A program made the translations under genes and the position numbers. Shown here in pieces: positions 14,301 to 18,757 of a stretch of DNA of 18,757 nucleotides. The DNA is taken from positions 1-18,757 of the forward strand of contig NZ_CALEFV010000150.1 of assembly GCF_937877005.1 (NCBI RefSeq), given 5' to 3'. The DNA comes from an uncultured Fibrobacter sp. (GTDB lineage Bacteria; Fibrobacterota; Fibrobacteria; Fibrobacterales; Fibrobacteraceae). Under the pieces are notes generated by a model that was given only the letters and a program-made list of their open reading frames with translations, had not been told where the DNA came from and did not search any database. Position 1 is the stretch's first letter; each line of letters opens with the position of its first letter.

Positions 14301-14927
14301 AATTCCTATAATGTCGGAAAGGTGAAATCGGATACGGGAAGTGTGGCTGGGCTTGTTTCTGGTTTTAAAGATATGTCTGTACAATCTAGGCGAGTGATGT
14401 TCACCTTGAAGAACCTGTACAACACGGCCAATGTTTGTGTAAGTGAACTGAAAAAATGTAGCCCGACGGCATTGACATATCCCGGTCAAGTTTATGTGAA
14501 AAATGTGTTCTATTTAGGATCTCCTGACAGCAGCGTGGTTGGTGTTGCGAAATCGTCGAAGGAGATGAAGTCCAGGAGCTTTGCTCCGTTGCTGGAAGAA
14601 GCCTTTGAATATGATTCGAAAGGCGTCAACGGCGGCTTCCCAATTTTTTCGGGTAAGGGGACGTTTGATCCCAATGAATTGGATAAGGGACAGGCGGGTA
14701 TCGAAAAAATGCCGCTTGTATTTAGGGCTTTGCGTGTGAGCGTTGTTGGACGGACGATACATCTCGACAATTTGGTCGAGGGAGGGCGTACGGCGTTGTT
14801 CGATATGCGTGGTAAATGTTTGTGGCGTGGAGCGCCGGGAGTTTCGAAAGTTGCTATCCCTGTGCAGAAAGCGGGAATTTACATCGTTCGAAATAAATTC
14901 CAGGTTGAAAAAATCATTGTCCGATAG
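11301..14927 (+). CDS. Large secreted GLUG-repeat surface protein with T9SS-like C-terminus
   Basis: A 1208-residue protein. Residues 1-20 are a signal peptide (MYLSKIGLAVVLLQLSVFAA). Three modules each open with a G-x-G...(D/N)P-x-x-I line and an aligned helix: SGAGKSNDPFVIETPEQF (about 34-51), SGTKENPYLIKSLGDL (about 434-449) and GQGSESDPYIIDSPEKL (about 780). Each then has an 'S(L/I)SGLYI'-type strand and many GLUG-like units (VGGLLGF, VGGLIGL, VGGLVAG, AGGLVGY) alternating with YNxGxVxG lines. GLUG repeats occur in bacterial surface proteins and adhesins. The last ~60 residues (TIHLDNLVEGGRTALFDMRG...KAGIYIVRN...KIIVR) look like a type A T9SS sorting domain. The ATG at 11301 has AGGGA upstream; earlier in-frame codons lie in the promoter. 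It is probably displayed on the surface or released; the ligand is unknown. Confidence 0.8.
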   Translation: MYLSKIGLAVVLLQLSVFAASEVWTGKVAKEFASGAGKSNDPFVIETPEQFALMAEKYDSTYYYKLASDIVLNKGSAKDWAKSAPQNKWTVYGDTLKPALIYLDGAGHSISGLYISSDENFQGLFGVWKGSVSNLAIKNSYVKGGASVGALAGTFYGYEQNTPKDPNVQNISADVIVKGTRNVGGLFGTIGFVWMDSVYAYPNVLTFAPMFLGAPYLRDISVSGVVDGDSVVGGVIGMTGVSYIHATYRGIVNRASVTGRKYVGGLLGFLYIDVPTDYGIFRDIVNEADIAGEEYVGGLIGLVYGGRDLDRIYFQNVVNLGDVSGKICVGGLLVFHRHSEEIIYYEFNIGNGYNAGKVSGDSLVGALFPIAPKLLDRLNLSILHLYDLNGEHADSVHFYADSMGAHFFPDSGTAPVNRGYPLLAYYNMDKLFDYGSGTKENPYLIKSLGDLRRFERHAAIVIDSTLELRYFRQDADIELPKAVNNWTPVDGWAISYDGNGHSISNLNIHQDVNVDSLFDEPEDDVMFYYNVTNKNALPPIGFFSNLSRSEIRSLTLHKVDIVGEKSVGALWSGQGNFNDISNITVDGSVSGVTAVCGVAPYMSGTMFNVTNYADVKGIRNICGVTSGDVFYARNYGNVTGKSSVGGISFSLYNNDIKYVYNRGTVSGDRIVGGLVAGTVGGVGKLSHGYNASVVTGDEYVGAIIGKPQKKDTIHGPLFYDNSLTSVPALGFDTLVVFDSIAGMDSKTLKSRSSIQKLGGYFNEDSHGENGGYPILAFLEGQGSESDPYIIDSPEKLWLLSLFSNGTNHYGNTVMSSFFCDKNFKVTADIDLNATSEYPWIPLFSLSEKTDKFVGIFDGGGHVISGIYTDSVKNSGLFALNSGTIKNVGIAKSTIRGTNAGAIAGTNHGIIENCWNESASVEGVVAGGIVGVLEADSINRVPSTRGTLKEATRKIYLDRTYNAGTVYGSANAGGLVGYAGMSLDVYWAEIMESPENFISVVNSYNVGKVKSDTGSVAGLVSGFKDMSVQSRRVMFTLKNLYNTANVCVSELKKCSPTALTYPGQVYVKNVFYLGSPDSSVVGVAKSSKEMKSRSFAPLLEEAFEYDSKGVNGGFPIFSGKGTFDPNELDKGQAGIEKMPLVFRALRVSVVGRTIHLDNLVEGGRTALFDMRGKCLWRGAPGVSKVAIPVQKAGIYIVRNKFQVEKIIVR

Positions 14928-14942
14928 CGATTGTCCGGTAGC
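14916..14942 (+). repeat. Short tandem duplication across the GLUG gene stop
   Basis: ATTGTCCGATAGC (14916-14928) is followed after one base by ATTGTCCGGTAGC (14930-14942). The first copy contains the TAG stop of the GLUG-repeat gene. It looks like a small slippage duplication. Confidence 0.6.
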
Positions 14943-14950
14943 ATAATAAC

Positions 14951-15001
14951 GCGAGCCAAGAAAAGTGATGACTCCCAAAGGATTATAATGTCTTGGCTCG
15001 C
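14951..15001 (+). promoter_or_regulatory. 11-bp perfect inverted repeat enclosing a ribosome binding site and start codon
   Basis: GCGAGCCAAGA (14951-14961) and TCTTGGCTCGC (14991-15001) are perfect reverse complements separated by 29 nt. The loop holds AAAGGA and the ATG (14988-14990) of the micro-ORF, and the right arm encodes its second to fifth residues. There is no T run after it, so it is not an ordinary terminator. A translational control hairpin or a mobile-element scar are both possible. Confidence 0.5.
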
Positions 15002-15068
15002 CCTTCGCCTCGACGACAGGTCAAAGCCTGCCAAGGGCAAAAAAGGCAAGAAGGGCAAAAAGCGCTAA
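14988..15068 (+). CDS. 26-aa lysine-rich micro-ORF, or remnant 3' end of a paralog of the 10549-11109 gene
   Basis: ATG with AAAGGA five to six bases upstream opens a 26-codon frame: MSWLALRLDDRS, then KPAKGKKGKKGKKR and TAA. The last 14 residues match the tail of the 10549-11109 protein apart from a missing three-residue AAK unit, and the DNA match is close. A strong terminator follows 34 nt later, so both ends look like a functional unit. Two readings are open: a true small basic protein, or the leftover 3' end of a deleted paralog (or a repeat-driven assembly join) to which upstream sequence has been attached. The first 12 residues match nothing I know. Conservation of those residues would decide. 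Confidence 0.35.
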   Translation: MSWLALRLDDRSKPAKGKKGKKGKKR

Positions 15069-15102
15069 TTAATTGTCTTTCAATAAGTTATGGCAAAATG
15101 CA

Positions 15103-15133
15103 ACACGATTCTAAAAAAGAGTCGTGTTTTTTT
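15103..15133 (+). terminator. Intrinsic terminator after the micro-ORF
   Basis: ACACGATTCT and AGAGTCGTGT form a 10-bp stem (one G-U pair) around five A residues, followed by seven T residues. Its position after a lysine-rich gene end mirrors the terminator at 11145-11171. Confidence 0.88.
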
Positions 15134-15231
15134 ATGAAAGGAAATAAAGCGTCGGCCAAGGATGGGGAGGGTGTCCCGCATTTTTTTCTAAATTTAATGC
15201 GTAAAAAATTAAACTCAACTGAGGTTAAATA

Positions 15232-17955
15232 ATGCTTATTCTTCGTGGTACGCCGGCTCTGTCGGATTTCCGTCTTCAAAAACTTTCTTCTGATTTCAAG
15301 GCTGCAGGTCTTTCTGTGGCTACGGTCTATGCAGAATTCCTGCATGTGGTGGATCTGTCCGCCGACCTGACCGATGCTGAAACTGATACTCTCAAGAAGG
15401 TGCTGCATTACGGTCCGGCCCGCGAACCCAAGGCTCTCGAAGGCGAACTTTTTGTGGTCTGCCCCCGTCCGGGTACCATTAGCCCCTGGAGCTCCAAGGC
15501 TACCGATATTGCTCACATCTGCGGCCTCCCGGCCATTAAGCGCATTGAACGCGCTATTGCATACTATGTAAAGTTTGAAGGTGCCGCTCCTGTCGGTGCC
15601 CGCGAAAAAATCTCCGCCAAGATTCACGATCGCATGACCCAGGCCGTTTTCGCCGACACCGCCTCCTTGGAAGTCCTCTTTAGCAAGGAAGAACCGCGTC
15701 CGCTGAACGTGATTCCTGTGCTTACCGAAGGTCGCGACGCCCTCGTAAAAGCAGATAAAGAAATGGGCCTCGCTCTCTCCTCGGACGAAATCGATTACTT
15801 GGTGAAGAACTTCACCGAGCTCAAACGCAATCCCACCGACGTGGAACTCTACATGTTCGCGCAGGCCAACTCGGAACACTGCCGCCACAAGGTGTTCGGT
15901 GCCGAATGGACCATCGACGGCGTCAAACAGGACAAGTCCCTGTTCCAGATGATCAAGAACACCTACCAGCTCCACAACTCGAACATCTTTAGCGCCTACA
16001 AGGACAACGCCGCCGTGATGAAGGGCGCTGTCGCTGGCCGCTACTACGCCGACCCGCGCAACAACAAGTACGACTTCCACAACGAAGAAGTCGACATCTT
16101 GATGAAGGTCGAAACCCACAACCACCCGACGGCGATTTCTCCGTTCCCGGGTGCTGCTACCGGTAGTGGTGGCGAAATCCGCGACGAAGGTGCCACGGGT
16201 AAGGGCAGTAAGCCGAAGGCCGGCCTCACGGGCTTTAGCGTTTCGAACTTGAAACTGCCGGGTGCAGTCCAGCCTTGGGAAAAGGACTTTGGTAGCCCGT
16301 CCCGCATTGCGTCTGCCCTCGACATCATGATCGAAGGCCCGCTGGGTGGCGCTGCGTTCAACAACGAATACGGCCGTCCGAACATCCTCGGTTACTTCCG
16401 TACTTTCGAACAGGAAGTCGATGCCCAGAACGGCAAGGAAGTCCGCGGTTACCACAAGCCGATTATGTTGGCAGGCGGTCTCGGCAACATCAAGCATGAA
16501 CATATCGAAAAGGGCCACATTGACCCGGGTGACCACTTGATTGTGCTCGGTGGTCCGGCGATGCTTATCGGTCTCGGTGGTGGTGCTGCTAGCTCCGTGC
16601 AGAACGGTGCGGGTAACGAATCTCTCGACTTTGCCTCTGTGCAGCGTGAAAACCCCGAAATGGAACGCCGCTGCCAGGAAGTCATCGACCGCTGCTGGGC
16701 GATGGACGAAGAAAACCCGATTACCTTTATTCACGACGTGGGTGCAGGTGGACTTTCGAACGCCTTCCCGGAACTCGTGAACGATGGCGGTCTTGGCGGT
16801 AAGTTTGAACTCCGCAACGTGCCGAACGACGAACCGGGCATGAGCCCGTTCGAAATCTGGAGTAACGAATCCCAGGAACGTTACGTTATCGCAATCGCCG
16901 GTGACAAGCTGGATGTGTTCGACGCTATCTGTAAGCGTGAACGCTGCCCGTACGCCGTGGTGGGCGAGGCTATCCCTGAAAAGCACCTGACGCTTACCGA
17001 CAAGCGCGGCGACTACATGAACCTTATGGAGCTGTGCTTTGCGTTCAACCGCAAGAAGTTCATGGATACCAGAAACGGCAAGCCCGAAGAGGCTTCCGAC
17101 CGTACATTCAACATTGCCGTTAAGGTTAATGACGAGCTTAAGACAATCTATAAGATAATGCAGTACCACAAGGAAGGGGACAAGAATCCCACAATCCGCT
17201 TCATGCAGAACAACAAGAGCGTTATCGACTTCCTCTGCTACGAAAACGGCGGCTTCTCCTACCTTATTCCTTATGCTGTTGCAAATGCAAAGAGAGCTGA
17301 GCTTGTAAAGCTCCTCTGCAACAAGTACAACTACTTCTCAACCTATGAGCTTACAGGTCTTTACAAGGAAAACTGTGAAGCCTTCATTGACGAGCATCTT
17401 TCCGCATTCTTCATCAGCGTTCCCAATGACTATATCACTCCTCACAGAACAGGTATCCGTCATGACAGCGAAAATGAAGTAACCGAAAGAATTGAAAAGG
17501 ACCTTGCGGAAATGGTAAAGGCATACCGTCAGTATTTCGTGCTGGCTATGCAGCCTGTTTCCGAGGGCAGCGACAGATACTTCCTGTTCCCCAAGTCCTA
17601 TGCATTTGAATTCTTCAAGAAAGACAATGCTCCACAATGGGAACCACGCAACGAATATTTCACATTCTATCAAACACTCAACACTCTCAAGCACGAAAAC
17701 CGAGCACTCCTCGCAGGTGAACAAGGTGGTAAAATGGTGCGTTACCCAACAACCGACAACAACATCTATGTATTCTCTCGCACAGTGGGCGATGACACAG
17801 TGTTGGTAATGGTCAACCTTGGCGCAAAAGCACAAAAAGTAAAATACACCGGCGAAGCTCCATCAATCGAAGGTATGACCAACATCTTCGACGCAAAAGC
17901 AAAGAAACTCCCTTCAAAACTCAAACCCGGCGAATACCAAGTGTGGGCTAAGTAA
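15232..17955 (+). CDS. purL: PurL N-terminal half fused in frame to two unrelated segments (chimeric ORF)
   Basis: The 907-residue frame begins as long-form phosphoribosylformylglycinamidine synthase, the ATP- and glutamine-dependent FGAR-to-FGAM step of purine synthesis. It starts MLILRGTPALSDFRLQKL. PRPGTISPWSSKATDIAH lies near residue 83, ANSEHCRHK at about 212-220, ETHNHPTAISPFPGAATGSG from about 294, and HDVGAGGLSNA at about 501-511. All match the E. coli type closely. Family resemblance stops after EKHLTLTDKRGDY, at about residue 595 of an expected ~1290. The second half, including the glutaminase domain, is absent. The remaining 312 residues come from two other proteins, listed separately. 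GAGG seven bases upstream supports the ATG. As written the product could not make FGAM from glutamine. Abrupt codon-use change at the joins favours an assembly chimera over a real fusion. Confidence 0.85.
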   Translation: MLILRGTPALSDFRLQKLSSDFKAAGLSVATVYAEFLHVVDLSADLTDAETDTLKKVLHYGPAREPKALEGELFVVCPRPGTISPWSSKATDIAHICGLPAIKRIERAIAYYVKFEGAAPVGAREKISAKIHDRMTQAVFADTASLEVLFSKEEPRPLNVIPVLTEGRDALVKADKEMGLALSSDEIDYLVKNFTELKRNPTDVELYMFAQANSEHCRHKVFGAEWTIDGVKQDKSLFQMIKNTYQLHNSNIFSAYKDNAAVMKGAVAGRYYADPRNNKYDFHNEEVDILMKVETHNHPTAISPFPGAATGSGGEIRDEGATGKGSKPKAGLTGFSVSNLKLPGAVQPWEKDFGSPSRIASALDIMIEGPLGGAAFNNEYGRPNILGYFRTFEQEVDAQNGKEVRGYHKPIMLAGGLGNIKHEHIEKGHIDPGDHLIVLGGPAMLIGLGGGAASSVQNGAGNESLDFASVQRENPEMERRCQEVIDRCWAMDEENPITFIHDVGAGGLSNAFPELVNDGGLGGKFELRNVPNDEPGMSPFEIWSNESQERYVIAIAGDKLDVFDAICKRERCPYAVVGEAIPEKHLTLTDKRGDYMNLMELCFAFNRKKFMDTRNGKPEEASDRTFNIAVKVNDELKTIYKIMQYHKEGDKNPTIRFMQNNKSVIDFLCYENGGFSYLIPYAVANAKRAELVKLLCNKYNYFSTYELTGLYKENCEAFIDEHLSAFFISVPNDYITPHRTGIRHDSENEVTERIEKDLAEMVKAYRQYFVLAMQPVSEGSDRYFLFPKSYAFEFFKKDNAPQWEPRNEYFTFYQTLNTLKHENRALLAGEQGGKMVRYPTTDNNIYVFSRTVGDDTVLVMVNLGAKAQKVKYTGEAPSIEGMTNIFDAKAKKLPSKLKPGEYQVWAK
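17017..17612 (+). other. Foreign in-frame segment of an unidentified protein
   Basis: About 199 residues, from MNLMELCFAFNRKKFMDT to SYAFEFFKK, share nothing with PurL. Recognisable stretches are few: VNDELKTIYKIMQYHKEGDK, NNKSVIDFLCYENGGFSY, and FFISVPNDYITPHRTGIRHD. Codon use changes at once: GAG and CTT/CTG become frequent (ATGGAGCTG, GACGAGCTT, GCTGAGCTT), unlike the GAA-dominated PurL part. This suggests a Ruminococcus-like Firmicutes source, as a guess. I do not recognise the protein family. Both ends are truncated by the joins near 17010-17020 and 17605-17630. Confidence 0.7.
17613..17955 (+). other. C-terminal domain of an alpha-amylase (GH13), foreign segment
   Basis: About 113 residues, beginning near FFKKDNAPQWEP, with NEYFTFYQTLNTLKHENRAL, KMVRYPTTDNNIYVFSRTVG and TVLVMVNLGAKAQKVKYTG, ending EYQVWAK. 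This is the beta-sandwich C-terminal domain of GH13 amylases together with the last helix of the barrel; the catalytic barrel is missing. Codon use shifts again (CAA, ACA, CCA codons), as in Bacteroidales. A terminator and a Bacteroidetes-type promoter follow, so 17.63-18.34 kb may all come from one Bacteroidales genome. Confidence 0.75.
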
Positions 17956-17976
17956 AAGAGAAAAAAGGATAATAGG

Positions 17977-18015
17977 AAAGAGGAAAGAGAATTGTACTTC
18001 TTTTTCCTCTTTTTT
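17977..18015 (+). terminator. Terminator-like hairpin after the amylase segment
   Basis: AAAGAGGAAA (17977-17986) pairs with TTTCCTCTTT (18003-18012) and runs into T residues. The stem is purine/pyrimidine-rich and AU-biased but perfect over 10 bp. Confidence 0.6.
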
Positions 18016-18127
18016 CATTCAGCAAAAAGGGTCTATTGGTCAAAATATGCCAAATAAAATTCATAAATCTCCACAAAGCAATTTATAGAAGTTCCCTTAA
18101 CTGTTTTATTGCACCAAATTATTATTG

Positions 18128-18135
18128 TAACTTTG
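18128..18135 (+). promoter_or_regulatory. Bacteroidetes-type -7 element TAACTTTG
   Basis: TAACTTTG matches the TAnnTTTG -7 consensus used by the Bacteroidetes primary sigma factor and lies 23 nt before the ATG at 18159. The -33 element is not clear. No such element was noticed in the Fibrobacter-like part, which supports a different source for this segment. Confidence 0.55.
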
Positions 18136-18158
18136 CCCCGTTAGAAAACTTAAAACAA

Positions 18159-18464
18159 ATGGGAAAAAGAAATAATGCGATAGATATCGCTCGTGGGTTT
18201 GCTATTATTTTGATGGTTATAGGTCACTCCGAAATGCCGGGATTGCTCATGCGATCTATTTACCTTTTTCACATGCCTATATTTTTCATTTCGGCCGGAT
18301 ATTTCTTTAACTTATCGGCTCTTGATAATCCATGCAACTTCATCAAAAAACGATTTAACCTGAAGGTAAATATCTTCCCAAGATTCTGCATCTACTTCGT
18401 GTGGTGTTTTATTGAAAATATCCCATTCATCTCGAGAGATATCTTGAATGAGTCGACCTTGTAA
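18159..18464 (+). CDS. Acyltransferase-3 family protein, N-terminal fragment in a chimeric join
   Basis: The first ~66 residues are the start of a membrane acyltransferase 3 (OafA/NodX-like). They read MGKRNNAIDIARGFAIILMV, with the catalytic-region His in VIGHSEMP, then SIYLFHMPIFFISAGYFF and a DNPCNFIKKRF that resembles the family's DPxxFIKKR. Such proteins O-acetylate surface polysaccharides and normally have about 330-380 residues with ten helices. From about 18356 the frame is merely the antisense of a histidine phosphatase gene and ends at 18464. Upstream in-frame codons back to 18036 lie before the Bacteroidetes promoter and are rejected. Confidence 0.7.
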   Translation: MGKRNNAIDIARGFAIILMVIGHSEMPGLLMRSIYLFHMPIFFISAGYFFNLSALDNPCNFIKKRFNLKVNIFPRFCIYFVWCFIENIPFISRDILNESTL

Positions 18465-18719
18465 ATTACCAAAATTAATTTCTCTTAGCCTAGAATCAAA
18501 GCGGACAGGTAAATGCAATTTCTCATTGATAATTTGAGCGGTTTCTTTTGCTCTGACTAAATCTGATGAGATGATATTATCTATATTCAGAGATACTATT
18601 TTATCCAAACAAATAAGGACTTCTTTTCTGCCCGTTTCGTTTAATGCCATATCCAAATGGCCTTGGATTTTGCGTTCCAAGTTCTAATCCGTTTGTCCGT
18701 GTCTGAGTAAATAAATCAT
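18312..18719 (-). pseudogene. Histidine phosphatase (phosphoglycerate mutase-like) fragment with in-frame TAG
   Basis: On the minus strand ATG at 18719 (AAGGA upstream) opens MIYLLRHGQTD, the RHG phosphohistidine motif. A TAG at 18684-18686 follows where this family nearly always has Trp, and then NLERKIQGHLDMALNETGRK continues in the same frame. SSDLVRAKETAQII and REINFGNLQGR are standard. After QVKSFFDEV (about 18336-18362) the family sequence is lost at a join with the acyltransferase fragment, so the C-terminal third with the second catalytic His is missing. TGG to TAG is one base, so a sequencing error, a recent nonsense mutation or stop recoding would all explain it. The AT-rich composition differs from the rest of the window. 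Confidence 0.75.
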
Positions 18720-18757
18720 CTAAAATCCTTTTTGTTTTTCCTTATAACTCTTTTTCA

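Noticed and set aside
14993..15232. A 79-aa frame starting MARPSPRR
   Set aside because: It reads the lysine-rich tail in the wrong frame, crosses the terminator and lacks a ribosome binding site; the frame at 14988 is the one that matches the 10549 protein's tail.
15088..17169. A 693-aa open frame on the minus strand opposite purL
   Set aside because: It is the antisense shadow of the PurL frame, with His/Val/Arg-rich low-information sequence and no family motifs.
15232..17955. A novel PurL-amylase fusion enzyme
   Set aside because: Codon use and taxonomic style change at both joins, essential PurL domains are missing, and the flanking sequence is also patchwork. An assembly chimera explains all of it.
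18036..18158. An N-terminal extension of the acyltransferase fragment
   Set aside because: It lies upstream of and across the TAACTTTG promoter and has no family similarity; MGKRNNAIDIARG is the normal start.

Overview
The first ~17 kb look like one stretch of a Fibrobacter-type genome (phylum Fibrobacterota, probably a gut or rumen strain). Supporting signs are a lipoprotein with a Ser-rich stretch right after the lipobox Cys, a strong GAA-over-GAG preference, a very large GLUG-repeat surface protein with a T9SS-like C-terminus, and a Cthe_2159-type carbohydrate-binding lipoprotein. The genus is inferred from style and gene content; no search was run. The last ~1.7 kb do not belong to this genome. 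They are a patchwork of fragments with other codon habits and other promoter types, most simply explained as chimeric assembly of a metagenome.

Layout. 1-528 (minus): a cut-off DoxX/MauE-like membrane protein and a 64-aa one-helix membrane protein, coupled by a TAATG overlap. 669-2699 (minus): carbohydrate-binding lipoprotein with three C-x11-C repeats, followed by a clear terminator. 2880-3485 (minus): a solitary, cysteine-free ribosomal protein S4 with its own promoter and terminator. 3688-9297: part of a surface-polysaccharide cluster: a QdtA/FdtA-type ketoisomerase, a convergent FemAB-like acyltransferase, a DegT/DnrJ-type aminotransferase (QdtB/FdtB-like), a WzxE-like flippase and two family 2 glycosyltransferases. 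Together they suggest synthesis of a dTDP-3-amino-3,6-dideoxyhexose, possibly its acylation, its assembly into a lipid-linked oligosaccharide and export of that oligosaccharide. 9347-9853 (minus): an unknown protein. 9978-11109: two tandem, probably paralogous, single-helix membrane proteins; the second ends in an acidic then lysine-rich tail. 11301-14927: a 1208-aa secreted GLUG-repeat protein. 14951-15133: a hairpin, a 26-codon basic ORF whose C-terminus copies the lysine-rich tail of the 10549-11109 protein, and a terminator. 15232 to about 17015: the N-terminal 595 residues of long-form PurL.

From about 17015 the PurL frame runs in frame into an unrelated, unidentified protein segment, and at about 17615 into an alpha-amylase C-terminal domain with a terminator. 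Next come a Bacteroidetes-type promoter and the start of an acyltransferase-3 protein. At about 18345 this joins a histidine phosphatase fragment in the opposite orientation, which also carries an in-frame TAG. These joins should not be read as a novel fusion system.

The most interesting native signals are three. Five start codons without a Shine-Dalgarno each have a TAnnTT hexamer ending exactly 6-7 nt before the ATG, which predicts leaderless mRNAs. The micro-ORF at 14988 has its ribosome binding site in the loop of a perfect 11-bp hairpin. The tandem membrane proteins 9978/10549 have no function I recognise.
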